Below, piece after piece: positions 8,482 through 16,349 of a DNA stretch of 16,372 bases. The DNA comes from JARROD01 sp037384225 (lineage in GTDB: Bacteria > Pseudomonadota > Gammaproteobacteria > Pseudomonadales > Cellvibrionaceae), in contig JARROD010000041.1 in the NCBI GenBank assembly GCA_037384225.1, positions 1-16,372 on the forward strand. The letters run 5' to 3'. Below the pieces are notes generated by a model that made no database searches, had not been told where the DNA came from, and saw only the letters and a program-made list of their open reading frames with translations. Numbering within the stretch: the stretch's first letter is position 1; each line of letters starts with the position of its first letter. A program made the translations under genes and the position numbers.

Positions 8482-11400
8482 TTGAAAGACTTACTTAACT
8501 TACTGAAGTCCCAGGGACAGACAGAAGAATTCGATGCTATTCGCATTGCATTGGCCTCGCCGGAAATGGTTAGGTCATGGTCCTTTGGAGAAGTAAAAAA
8601 GCCGGAAACGATCAATTACCGCACCTTCAAACCGGAGCGGGAAGGTCTGTTCTGTGCCAAAATCTTCGGGCCGGTCAAGGACTATGAGTGTTTGTGCGGT
8701 AAATACAAACGCATGAAGCACCGCGGCATCATCTGCGAAAAATGCGGTGTTGAGGTGACCCTGGCGAAAGTGCGCCGCGACCGTATGGGGCACATCGAAC
8801 TGGCCAGCCCGGTGGCTCATATCTGGTTTTTGAAATCGTTGCCGAGCCGCATCGGCCTGCTGTTGGATATGACCCTGCGCAATATCGAGCGGGTCCTTTA
8901 CTTTGAGTCCTATGTCGTCACCGATCCGGGAATGACAACGCTGGAAAAAGGACAGTTGCTGACCGACGAGCAGTACTTCGAGGCTATGGAAGAGTTCGGT
9001 GATGAATTCGAAGCGAAAATGGGCGCTGAAGCGATCCAGGAACTGATGAAAGATATCGACCTGGAAGCCGAAATTAATAGACTGCGGGAGGAAATTCCCC
9101 AGACTAACTCCGAAACCAAAATCAAGAAACTGTCCAAGCGCTTGAAATTGCTGGAAGCTTTTTTCAACTCCGGCAACAAACCCGAGTGGATGGTGATGGA
9201 GGCGCTGCCGGTATTGCCGCCGGATCTGCGTCCGCTGGTGCCCCTCGACGGCGGTCGTTTCGCAACCTCGGATCTCAACGACCTCTACCGCAGGGTGATC
9301 AACCGCAACAACCGCCTGAAGCGGCTGCTGGACCTAAACGCTCCTGACATTATTGTGCGCAACGAAAAGCGTATGTTGCAGGAATCCGTCGATGCGTTGT
9401 TGGACAACGGTCGCCGTGGCCGCGCTATTACCGGTTCCAACAAACGCCCGCTGAAATCCCTGGCCGATATGATCAAGGGTAAGCAGGGACGTTTTCGCCA
9501 GAACCTACTGGGTAAGCGGGTGGACTATTCCGGCCGTTCCGTAATTGTGGTCGGGCCGACGCTGAAGCTGCACCAGTGCGGTCTGCCCAAAAAGATGGCT
9601 CTGGAGCTGTTTAAACCGTTTATTTTCAGCAAACTGGAGCTGCGCGGCCTGGCGACCACTATCAAGGCCGCCAAAAAAATGGTTGAACGGGAAGAGGCGG
9701 TGGTCTGGGATATCCTCGACGAAGTGATCCGTGAGCACCCGGTGCTGCTCAACCGCGCGCCCACATTGCACCGTCTGGGTATCCAGGCTTTCGAACCGGT
9801 GCTGATTGAAGGTAAAGCAATTCAATTACATCCCTTGGTGTGCGCCGCTTACAACGCCGACTTTGACGGTGACCAGATGGCGGTTCACGTACCGCTGACG
9901 CTGGAAGCTCAGCTGGAAGCGCGGGCGTTAATGATGTCTACCAACAACATCCTTTCACCCGCTTCCGGTGAGCCGATTATCGTGCCTTCGCAGGACGTGG
10001 TGTTGGGGCTGTACTGGATGAGCCGCGAGCGTGTCAACGCCCAAGGGGAAGGTATGGTGTTTTCCGATACCGCCGAAGTTTCCCGTGCATACTACGCCAA
10101 ACAGGTCGATCTGCAGGCAAGAATCAAAGTGCGGATAAAAGAAAAATTTATTCGCGAAGACGGCGAACAGGTGGAAAATGCCTCTTTGGTTGAATCCACC
10201 GTCGGTCGGGTGCTGTTATGGGAGATAGTTCCCGATGGATTGCCGTTTGAGATGGTCAATAAGCCCATGGTCAAAAAGGCGATTTCTCGGGTCATTAACG
10301 ACTGCTACCGCACCGTCGGTTTGAAAGCGACCGTTATCTTTGCCGACCAGTTGATGTACATGGGGTACGATTTTTCCACTAAGTCGGGTTCTTCCATCGG
10401 CGTCAACGACTTCGAAATTCCCATTGAAAAAGCCGCAATCATCGACCGCGCGGAAGCCGAAGTAAAGGAAATTGAATCCCAGTACGCTTCGGGTCTGGTG
10501 ACCCAGGGTGAGAAATATAACAAGGTCATCGATATTTGGTCCCGTGCCAACGATCTGGTGGCGAAATCCATGATGGAAGGCATCAGCACGGAAATCGTTA
10601 ACAACCGCGAAGGTAACGAGGTACAGCAGGACTCGTTCAACTCAGTCTATATGTACGCCGATTCCGGTGCCCGGGGTTCACCCGCACAGATTCGCCAGCT
10701 AGCCGGTATGCGCGGGCTGATGGCGCGTCCGGACGGCTCGATTATTGAAACCCCGATCACGGCCAATTTCCGCGAAGGTCTGACGGTACTGCAATACTTT
10801 ATCTCCACCCACGGTGCCCGCAAAGGGTTGGCGGACACGGCGTTGAAAACCGCCAACTCCGGATACTTGACCCGGCGCCTGGTGGACGTCGCCCAGGACT
10901 TGGTGGTGACCAAGGTAGATTGTGGCACAGACGCGGGTTTGACCATGGCGCCTGTGATCGAGGGTGGCGATGTGATTGAGTCGCTGGGCGACCGCATCCT
11001 CGGGCGTGTAGTGGCCCGCGATGTATTGCGCCCCGGCAGCGATGAAATCCTGGTGCCGGCGGGCACCATGATCGATGAAAAGTGGGTGGAACGCATCGAG
11101 GAAATGGGGATTGATGAGGTATGTGTGCGCTCACCAATCACCTGTGAAACCCGCCATGGTATCTGCTCTCAGTGCTATGGTCGCGACCTCGCACGCGGAC
11201 ACCGTGTCAACCAGGGCGAAGCGATTGGCGTGATCGCGGCTCAGTCCATCGGTGAGCCGGGCACCCAGCTCACCATGCGCACCTTCCATATTGGCGGTGC
11301 GGCGAGCCGGGCTTCCGCCGCCGACAGTGTACAGGTGAAGCAGGCCGGTACGGTGCGGTTGCACAATATCAAGGTGGTGACCCGCAGCCACGATGGCGTG

Positions 11401-12705
11401 TTGGTGGCAGTATCCCGATCCGGTGAGCTGGCCGTGGCCGACGCCAGTGGCCGCGAGCGCGAACGTTACAAAATTCCCTATGGTGCTGTCATTAGCGTTA
11501 AAGACGGAGCCAAGGTAGAGGGTGGCGTTATCGTTGCCAAGTGGGATCCGCATACCCACCCCATTATCACGGAAGTGGCGGGTAAGGTAGCTTTCTCGGG
11601 CATGGAAGACGGTCTTTCAATCCGGCGCCAAACCGATGAATTGACTGGTTTGACCTCTATCGAAGTTATCGATGCCTCCGAACGTCCGGTGGCCGGTAAA
11701 GACCTGAAGCCGGCGGTGACGCTGGTAGATGAGTCCGGCAATGAGCTGTGCCTCGCCAACACCAATGTTCCGGCGCACTACATGTTGCCGACCAGAGCGG
11801 TGCTGAGTTTGAGTAATGGAGAAAATGTCGGTATCGGTGACGTTATTGCCCGTATTCCTCAAGAGGGATCTAAAACCCGCGATATCACCGGTGGTCTGCC
11901 CCGGGTGGCCGATCTTTTTGAAGCCCGTAAACCGAAAGAGCCTTCGATTCTGGCAGAAATCAGCGGTACCGTCAGCTTCGGTAAGGAAACCAAAGGCAAA
12001 CGCCGGCTGGTGATCACGCCGGTAGACGGTCAACCCCTGTCCGACGGGTCCACGCACTATGAATGCCTGATTCCCAAGCATCGTCAGTTGACTGTGTTCG
12101 AAGGGGAGCAGGTGGCCAAAGGGGAAGTGGTGTCGGATGGTCCGAGCAATCCTCACGATATTCTGCGCTTGCAGGGGGTGGAAGAACTGGCCCGTTATAT
12201 CACCAACGAGATTCAGGATGTTTATCGTCTGCAGGGTGTGAAGATCAACGATAAGCATATTGAAACGATCGTGCGCCAGATGCTGCGCAAGGTTGAAATT
12301 ACCGCGATGGGTGATTCGAGCTTTGTGAAAGGTGAACAAGTGGAGTACACCCGTGCTTTGCAAGAGAATGAGAAACTGCGGGCCGAAGGCAAGCAGCCAG
12401 CTCAATTCGAACGGCTGTTACTGGGTATTACCAAGGCATCGCTGGCAACGGAGTCCTTCATCTCCGCCGCCTCCTTCCAGGAAACCACTCGGGTCCTCAC
12501 CGAAGCGGCGGTAACCGGAAAGCAGGACGGACTGCGTGGCTTGAAGGAAAACGTGGTGGTGGGGCGCTTGATCCCGGCGGGAACGGGTCTGGCCTACCAC
12601 AAAGAGCGCCGTCGCACCCGGGGTGCGGAAGTTTCAGTCGAAGGGGTGAGTGCGGAAGATGTGGAAGCCGCGCTGACCGAGGCTCTGAAATCCAGCGCCA
12701 ATTAG
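8482..12705 (+). CDS. rpoC: DNA-directed RNA polymerase subunit beta' (TTG start)
   Basis: Beta' carries the catalytic magnesium site. The product is 1407 residues, as in E. coli. The start is TTG at 8482, supported by a perfect AGGAGG (8471-8476) five bases upstream and by the conserved beginning MKDLLNLLKSQGQTEEFDAI. Zinc site 1 is C70, C72, C85, C88; zinc site 2 is C814, C888, C895, C898. The catalytic NADFDGD has D460, D462 and D464. The trigger loop has Q929, M932 and H936, all at E. coli numbering. A long insert after the first trigger-loop helix (about 943-1130) corresponds to the SI3 domain of Gammaproteobacteria. The gene ends at TAG and is followed 36 bases later by a strong terminator. 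Confidence 0.99.
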   Translation: MKDLLNLLKSQGQTEEFDAIRIALASPEMVRSWSFGEVKKPETINYRTFKPEREGLFCAKIFGPVKDYECLCGKYKRMKHRGIICEKCGVEVTLAKVRRDRMGHIELASPVAHIWFLKSLPSRIGLLLDMTLRNIERVLYFESYVVTDPGMTTLEKGQLLTDEQYFEAMEEFGDEFEAKMGAEAIQELMKDIDLEAEINRLREEIPQTNSETKIKKLSKRLKLLEAFFNSGNKPEWMVMEALPVLPPDLRPLVPLDGGRFATSDLNDLYRRVINRNNRLKRLLDLNAPDIIVRNEKRMLQESVDALLDNGRRGRAITGSNKRPLKSLADMIKGKQGRFRQNLLGKRVDYSGRSVIVVGPTLKLHQCGLPKKMALELFKPFIFSKLELRGLATTIKAAKKMVEREEAVVWDILDEVIREHPVLLNRAPTLHRLGIQAFEPVLIEGKAIQLHPLVCAAYNADFDGDQMAVHVPLTLEAQLEARALMMSTNNILSPASGEPIIVPSQDVVLGLYWMSRERVNAQGEGMVFSDTAEVSRAYYAKQVDLQARIKVRIKEKFIREDGEQVENASLVESTVGRVLLWEIVPDGLPFEMVNKPMVKKAISRVINDCYRTVGLKATVIFADQLMYMGYDFSTKSGSSIGVNDFEIPIEKAAIIDRAEAEVKEIESQYASGLVTQGEKYNKVIDIWSRANDLVAKSMMEGISTEIVNNREGNEVQQDSFNSVYMYADSGARGSPAQIRQLAGMRGLMARPDGSIIETPITANFREGLTVLQYFISTHGARKGLADTALKTANSGYLTRRLVDVAQDLVVTKVDCGTDAGLTMAPVIEGGDVIESLGDRILGRVVARDVLRPGSDEILVPAGTMIDEKWVERIEEMGIDEVCVRSPITCETRHGICSQCYGRDLARGHRVNQGEAIGVIAAQSIGEPGTQLTMRTFHIGGAASRASAADSVQVKQAGTVRLHNIKVVTRSHDGVLVAVSRSGELAVADASGRERERYKIPYGAVISVKDGAKVEGGVIVAKWDPHTHPIITEVAGKVAFSGMEDGLSIRRQTDELTGLTSIEVIDASERPVAGKDLKPAVTLVDESGNELCLANTNVPAHYMLPTRAVLSLSNGENVGIGDVIARIPQEGSKTRDITGGLPRVADLFEARKPKEPSILAEISGTVSFGKETKGKRRLVITPVDGQPLSDGSTHYECLIPKHRQLTVFEGEQVAKGEVVSDGPSNPHDILRLQGVEELARYITNEIQDVYRLQGVKINDKHIETIVRQMLRKVEITAMGDSSFVKGEQVEYTRALQENEKLRAEGKQPAQFERLLLGITKASLATESFISAASFQETTRVLTEAAVTGKQDGLRGLKENVVVGRLIPAGTGLAYHKERRRTRGAEVSVEGVSAEDVEAALTEALKSSAN

Positions 12706-12732
12706 TCATTGATCCCATATTGACGGGCGATC

Positions 12733-12761
12733 TTGACTGGGGCGGGTGGCATCTATACAAT
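12733..12761 (+). promoter_or_regulatory. Near-consensus sigma-70 promoter for the str operon
   Basis: TTGACT (12733-12738) and TACAAT (12756-12761) are spaced by exactly 17 bases; each hexamer matches consensus at 5 of 6 positions. Transcription should begin near 12768. The bases between the -10 box and that start are GC-rich (GCGCCA), a discriminator type associated with ppGpp/DksA repression of stable RNA and r-protein promoters. The -10 box lies inside the loop of the rpoC terminator. It would drive rpsL-rpsG-fusA and probably tuf. The motif is seen; its activity and stringent control are inferred. Confidence 0.75.
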
Positions 12762-12777
12762 GCGCCACCCGCTTTTT
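12742..12777 (+). terminator. Rho-independent terminator of rpoBC
   Basis: GCGGGTGGC (12742-12750) pairs perfectly with GCCACCCGC (12764-12772), a 9-bp GC-rich stem with a 13-base loop, directly followed by TTTTT (12773-12777). It stands 36 bases after the rpoC stop and 116 bases before rpsL. The spacer, -10 box and probable start site of the str promoter overlap this hairpin. Confidence 0.88.
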
Positions 12778-12893
12778 CTGAGCGGAGCGGTCGCTGTAAT
12801 TGGCTTTTAATTTAAAGACAGGTACAGACCGCTGCTTTTAACGAGCCTTCTACTTCTAGTAAAGGCATTTTTTATTTTGTGGAGTTATTTTTC

Positions 12894-13265
12894 ATGGCAA
12901 CGATCAACCAGTTGGTTCGTAAGCCGAGAAAACGTAAGGCAGCCAAGAGTGACGTCCCCGCCCTGCAGGGCAACCCGCAGAAGCGTGGCGTATGTACTCG
13001 TGTCTATACCACTACACCGAAAAAACCCAACTCAGCGCTACGTAAGGTTTGCCGTGTACGCTTGACCAATGGTTTTGAAGTGACTTCTTACATCGGTGGT
13101 GAAGGGCACAATCTGCAGGAGCACAGTGTCGTTTTGATTCGCGGCGGTCGGGTAAAAGACCTGCCTGGTGTTCGTTACCACACTGTTCGCGGCAGCCTCG
13201 ACACCTCCGGTGTGAATGACCGGAAACAAGGTCGTTCGAAGTACGGTACTAAGCGTCCCAAGTAA
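12894..13265 (+). CDS. rpsL: 30S ribosomal protein S12
   Basis: S12 sits at the decoding centre and controls tRNA selection accuracy. I place the start at the ATG of 12894, giving 123 residues beginning MATINQLVRKPRKRKAAKSD (E. coli 124). A GTG 15 bases upstream would add MELFF, is not family-like, and overlaps the ribosome binding site GGAG (12881-12884). The streptomycin-target residues K43 (in TTPKKPNSA) and K88 (in GRVKDLPG) are wild type, so streptomycin sensitivity is expected from this gene. D89, the known methylthiolation site, is present. It is the first gene after the embedded promoter, and rpsG follows after 204 bases. Confidence 0.98.
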   Translation: MATINQLVRKPRKRKAAKSDVPALQGNPQKRGVCTRVYTTTPKKPNSALRKVCRVRLTNGFEVTSYIGGEGHNLQEHSVVLIRGGRVKDLPGVRYHTVRGSLDTSGVNDRKQGRSKYGTKRPK

Positions 13266-13469
13266 TACTCTGACACCGGTATTCAGGCGACGTGGCTTTT
13301 TTCGATGGTTTGAAGCTTGGGTGTCCTGGTGATTGAGTGGTTATTGAGTCCAGTACTGTAATACGTTTTCGGTAAGAACCGAGTAAGGCTAAGCAGGTTC
13401 ACAGTCTCTTTGCGGAGATCGATCTGTGGGCGCTATGTCTTAGAAAACCCTGAAGAGAGGCGAGTTAGC
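13266..13469 (+). promoter_or_regulatory. rpsL-rpsG spacer; candidate S7 regulatory region
   Basis: In E. coli S7 represses its operon by binding the rpsL-rpsG spacer (about 100 bases there). This spacer is 204 bases. Two hairpins are visible: TCGGT-AAGA-ACCGA (13369-13382), and a larger one pairing CACAG (13400-13404) with CTGTG (13424-13428) and TCTC (13405-13408) with GAGA (13415-13418), with TCGAT unpaired on the 3' side. A TTTTTT run at 13297-13302 has no convincing stem before it. Whether S7 binds here is inference; I could not match the E. coli site in detail. Confidence 0.35.
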
Positions 13470-13940
13470 ATGCCAAGAAGACGAGTAGTCGCCAAACGTG
13501 AGGTATTGCCTGATCCAAAATATGGCAATGTCACTTTGGCAAAGTTTATGAACATGCTCATGGTTAGCGGTAAGAAGTCCGTAGCTGAGCGTATTGTTTA
13601 CGGAGCTTTGAGTATTGTTCAGGAACGTCTGAACAAAGATCCGCTGGAAATTTTCGACGAAGCTCTGGAGAAAATAGCCCCAATGGTGGAAGTAAAATCC
13701 CGCCGGGTGGGTGGAGCGACCTACCAAGTACCGGTTGAGGTGCGCCCGGCCCGACGCGCTGCCCTCGCGATGCGCTGGTTGGTAGAGTATTCCCGCAACC
13801 GCAGTGAAAAGTCTATGCCCCAGCGTCTGGCGGGTGAATTGATCGATGCGTCCCAGGGTAAAGGGGCAGCGGTCAAGAAGCGTGAAGACGTTCATCGTAT
13901 GGCTGAAGCCAACCGGGCGTTCTCTCACTATCGTTTCTAA
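13470..13940 (+). CDS. rpsG: 30S ribosomal protein S7
   Basis: S7 nucleates assembly of the 30S head by binding the 3' major domain of 16S rRNA and contacts E-site tRNA. I place the start at the ATG of 13470, giving 156 residues beginning MPRRRVVAKREVLPDPKYGN, the standard S7 start and length for most bacteria. An in-frame start 60 bases upstream adds a non-conserved stretch that covers the ribosome binding site AGAGAGG (13454-13460). Typical segments are KFMNMLMVSGKKSVAERIVY (about residues 25-44) and GGATYQVPVEVRPARRAALA (about 81-100), the beta-hairpin and helix that contact rRNA and mRNA. It ends in AFSHYRF. The 189 bases to fusA contain a terminator-like hairpin. Confidence 0.98.
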   Translation: MPRRRVVAKREVLPDPKYGNVTLAKFMNMLMVSGKKSVAERIVYGALSIVQERLNKDPLEIFDEALEKIAPMVEVKSRRVGGATYQVPVEVRPARRAALAMRWLVEYSRNRSEKSMPQRLAGELIDASQGKGAAVKKREDVHRMAEANRAFSHYRF

Positions 13941-14053
13941 AGCGAATTGGGTAAGCGCTGTTACTGTAGCTGGAAAGTTTGGACATGTAGCGGCCGTTGA
14001 ACCACGGCTGTGTTAAAAAGACAGTCCTTCAATCGCTGTATTGGTGCAGTAGT

Positions 14054-14080
14054 AAAAGGCAGCTAGCTTCGCTGCCTTTT
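14054..14080 (+). terminator. Terminator-like hairpin between rpsG and fusA
   Basis: AAAAGGCAGC (14054-14063) pairs perfectly with GCTGCCTTTT (14071-14080) around TAGCTTC, a 10-bp stem whose 3' arm ends in TTTT. Upstream, a smaller hairpin pairs GCCGT (13993-13997) with ACGGC (14004-14008). It lies inside the str operon, so it is probably a partial terminator or an RNA-stabilising structure rather than a full stop. No clear promoter for fusA was found downstream (14081-14129). Confidence 0.6.
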
Positions 14081-14129
14081 AGCGTTTAATACCTTCGTCA
14101 GAAAATTTTTACATATGGGGAATCCAACC

Positions 14130-16241
14130 GTGGCACGTAAAACTCCAATCGCACGGTACCGCAATATCGGTATTTGTGCCCACGTAGACGCCGGTAAAAC
14201 CACAACTACCGAGCGTGTACTTTTTTACACTGGTCTGTCCCACAAAATTGGTGAAGTACATGATGGTGCTGCAACCATGGACTGGATGGAGCAGGAACAA
14301 GAGCGTGGTATTACCATCACCTCGGCGGCAACCACCTGCTTCTGGCAGGGTATGCAGCAACAATTTCCACAGCACCGTATCAATATCATCGATACCCCCG
14401 GGCACGTCGACTTTACCATTGAAGTGGAGCGCTCTTTGCGGGTACTGGATGGCGCGGTTGTCGTTCTGTGCGGTTCTTCCGGTGTGCAGCCCCAGACCGA
14501 AACCGTATGGCGTCAGGCCAATAAATATGAAGTTCCGCGGATCGTCTTTGTCAATAAAATGGACCGTGCCGGCGCCAGCTTTCAAATGGTTGTCAATCAA
14601 CTGAAGCAGCGTTTGGGAGCCGTTGCCGTGCCTCTGCAAATGACTATCGGTGCCGAGGACGAGTTTAAGGGCGTTGTAGATCTGGTCAAAATGAAGGCTA
14701 TCCTCTGGAATGAAGCCGACCAGGGGATGACATTCGAATATGCTGATATTCCCGCCGATCTGCAGGCAACGTGTGAAGAAATGCGCGAATTTATGGTGGA
14801 AGCAGCGGCCGAAGCCAATGAAGAGTTGATGGAGAAATACCTGGAAGGCGGTGAACTGACCGAAGAAGAGATCAAAGCCGGCATTCGTCAGCGTACCCTG
14901 GCTAATGAAATCGTACCGGTGCTGGGCGGATCGGCGTTTAAAAACAAGGGTGTTCAGGCTGTGCTTGACGCCGTGATCGAATACCTGCCAGCGCCCACCG
15001 AAGTGAAGTCGATCGAAGGGGTTTTGGACGACGGTGAAACCCACGACACCCGCGGAGCCGACGATGATGCGCCTTTCTCCGCTCTGGCTTTCAAAATCGC
15101 CACCGACCCATTTGTGGGAACCTTGACCTTTTTCCGGGTTTATTCCGGCAAATTGAGTTCCGGTGACAGCGTTTACAACCCGGTGAAGAGCAAAAAAGAA
15201 CGCATTGGCCGTATGGTGCAGATGCACTCCAATGAGCGCAAGGAAATCAAAGAAGTGCTGGCCGGTGACATAGCGGCTGCGATCGGACTGAAAGATGTGA
15301 CCACAGGTGACACTCTCTGTGCTCAGAACAGTATCATCACCCTGGAGCGGATGGAGTTCCCCGAGCCGGTGATTTCGGTGGCGGTAGAGCCCAAGTCCAA
15401 GGCCGATCAGGAAAAAATGGGTATCGCACTGGGTAAACTGGCCCAGGAAGACCCCTCATTCCGGGTTAAAACCGACGAAGAAACCGGCCAGACGATTATT
15501 TCCGGCATGGGCGAGTTGCACCTGGATATTCTGGTGGACCGTATGCGCCGTGAATTCAATGTCGAGGCCAATATCGGCAAGCCCCAGGTGGCCTATCGCG
15601 AGCGCATCCGCAATGTTTGCGAAATCGAAGGTAAGTTTGTGCGCCAGTCCGGTGGTCGCGGTCAGTATGGTCATGTGTGGATCAAATTTGAGCCGGCGGA
15701 AGATGAAAACGCCGAAGGGCTGGAATTTATCAACGAAATTGTTGGTGGTGTGGTTCCCCGCGAATATATTCCGGCGGTGGAAAAAGGTATCAGTGAACAG
15801 ATGCAGAACGGTGTGTTGGCCGGCTATCCACTGTTGGGGTTGAAGGCGACAGTCTACGACGGTTCATACCACGATGTTGACTCCAGTGAAATGGCCTTTA
15901 AAATCGCCGCATCCATGGCGACCAAAAAGTTGTCTCAACAAGGGGGGGCGGCATTGCTGGAACCGATGATGAAGGTTGAAGTGGTGACCCCGGAAGAGAA
16001 TATGGGTGATGTGGTCGGTGATTTGAATCGCCGTCGCGGACTCATTCAGGGTATGGATGAAAACCCGGCCGGTAAAGTAGTCAATGCCGAAGTCCCTCTG
16101 GCAGAGATGTTTGGTTACGCAACCGACCTTCGTTCCGCGACCCAGGGCCGCGCAACTTTCACCATGGAGTTTCACCGCTACGCTGAGGCGCCTAACAATA
16201 TCGCCGAAGAAATCATAGCGAAAAACAAAACGGGTGGTTGA
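14130..16241 (+). CDS. fusA: Elongation factor G
   Basis: EF-G is the GTPase that drives translocation and, with RRF, ribosome recycling. I choose the GTG at 14130, giving 703 residues (E. coli 704) beginning MARKTPIARYRNIGICAHVD as in the family; GGGGA (14117-14121) is well placed 8 bases upstream. The ATG at 14115 would add five residues and lacks a ribosome binding site. G-domain motifs are intact: HVDAGKTTTTE (residues 18-28), RGITI (59-63), DTPGH (88-92) and NKMD (142-145). Downstream are domain II (FKIATDPFVGTLTFFRVYSG), the domain III/IV junction (QTIISGMGELHLDILVDRMR) and domain IV (RQSGGRGQYGH). It is followed after 108 bases by the second tuf. Confidence 0.98.
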   Translation: MARKTPIARYRNIGICAHVDAGKTTTTERVLFYTGLSHKIGEVHDGAATMDWMEQEQERGITITSAATTCFWQGMQQQFPQHRINIIDTPGHVDFTIEVERSLRVLDGAVVVLCGSSGVQPQTETVWRQANKYEVPRIVFVNKMDRAGASFQMVVNQLKQRLGAVAVPLQMTIGAEDEFKGVVDLVKMKAILWNEADQGMTFEYADIPADLQATCEEMREFMVEAAAEANEELMEKYLEGGELTEEEIKAGIRQRTLANEIVPVLGGSAFKNKGVQAVLDAVIEYLPAPTEVKSIEGVLDDGETHDTRGADDDAPFSALAFKIATDPFVGTLTFFRVYSGKLSSGDSVYNPVKSKKERIGRMVQMHSNERKEIKEVLAGDIAAAIGLKDVTTGDTLCAQNSIITLERMEFPEPVISVAVEPKSKADQEKMGIALGKLAQEDPSFRVKTDEETGQTIISGMGELHLDILVDRMRREFNVEANIGKPQVAYRERIRNVCEIEGKFVRQSGGRGQYGHVWIKFEPAEDENAEGLEFINEIVGGVVPREYIPAVEKGISEQMQNGVLAGYPLLGLKATVYDGSYHDVDSSEMAFKIAASMATKKLSQQGGAALLEPMMKVEVVTPEENMGDVVGDLNRRRGLIQGMDENPAGKVVNAEVPLAEMFGYATDLRSATQGRATFTMEFHRYAEAPNNIAEEIIAKNKTGG

Positions 16242-16252
16242 GCTTAGCTTAA

Positions 16253-16271
16253 AACCCGGTTGGCCCGGGTT
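16253..16271 (+). other. Stem-loop between fusA and tuf
   Basis: AACCCGG (16253-16259) pairs with CCGGGTT (16265-16271) around TTGGC. The sequence after it (AATGGCTTT) has no immediate T run, so it is not a strong terminator. It may be an mRNA processing or stability element that lets tuf be expressed differently from fusA. Confidence 0.45.
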
Positions 16272-16278
16272 AATGGCT

Positions 16279-16309
16279 TTGATTCATATAAAACGTTAAT
16301 TGATATAAA
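16279..16309 (+). promoter_or_regulatory. Weak candidate tuf promoter with a repeated AT-rich element
   Basis: TTGATT (16279-16284) and TATAAA (16304-16309) are 19 bases apart, a long spacer. The -10-like element is part of an imperfect direct repeat: ATATAAAACGTTA (16286-16298) and ATATAAAAGTTA (16303-16314). Extra tuf promoters are known in E. coli, but there they lie within fusA. Motif evidence only. Confidence 0.25.
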
Positions 16310-16349
16310 AGTTACAGGTTTCGAAAAGGTTAGTTAGAGGAATAGAAAA

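Noticed and set aside
11617..12405. Minus-strand open frame (262 codons) opposite rpoC
   Set aside because: Antisense shadow of rpoC with no recognisable domain; the beta' frame is intact throughout.
13020..13160. Possible streptomycin-resistance alleles in rpsL
   Set aside because: K43 and K88 are both wild-type lysines.
13410..13469. 20-residue N-terminal extension of S7
   Set aside because: Not conserved; it contains the ribosome binding site for the normal MPRRRV start at 13470.
14109..15227. Long minus-strand open frame (372 codons) opposite fusA
   Set aside because: It is an antisense shadow of strongly conserved, codon-biased fusA. The translation is rich in His, Phe and Gly in the pattern expected from reversed codons and has no family resemblance.
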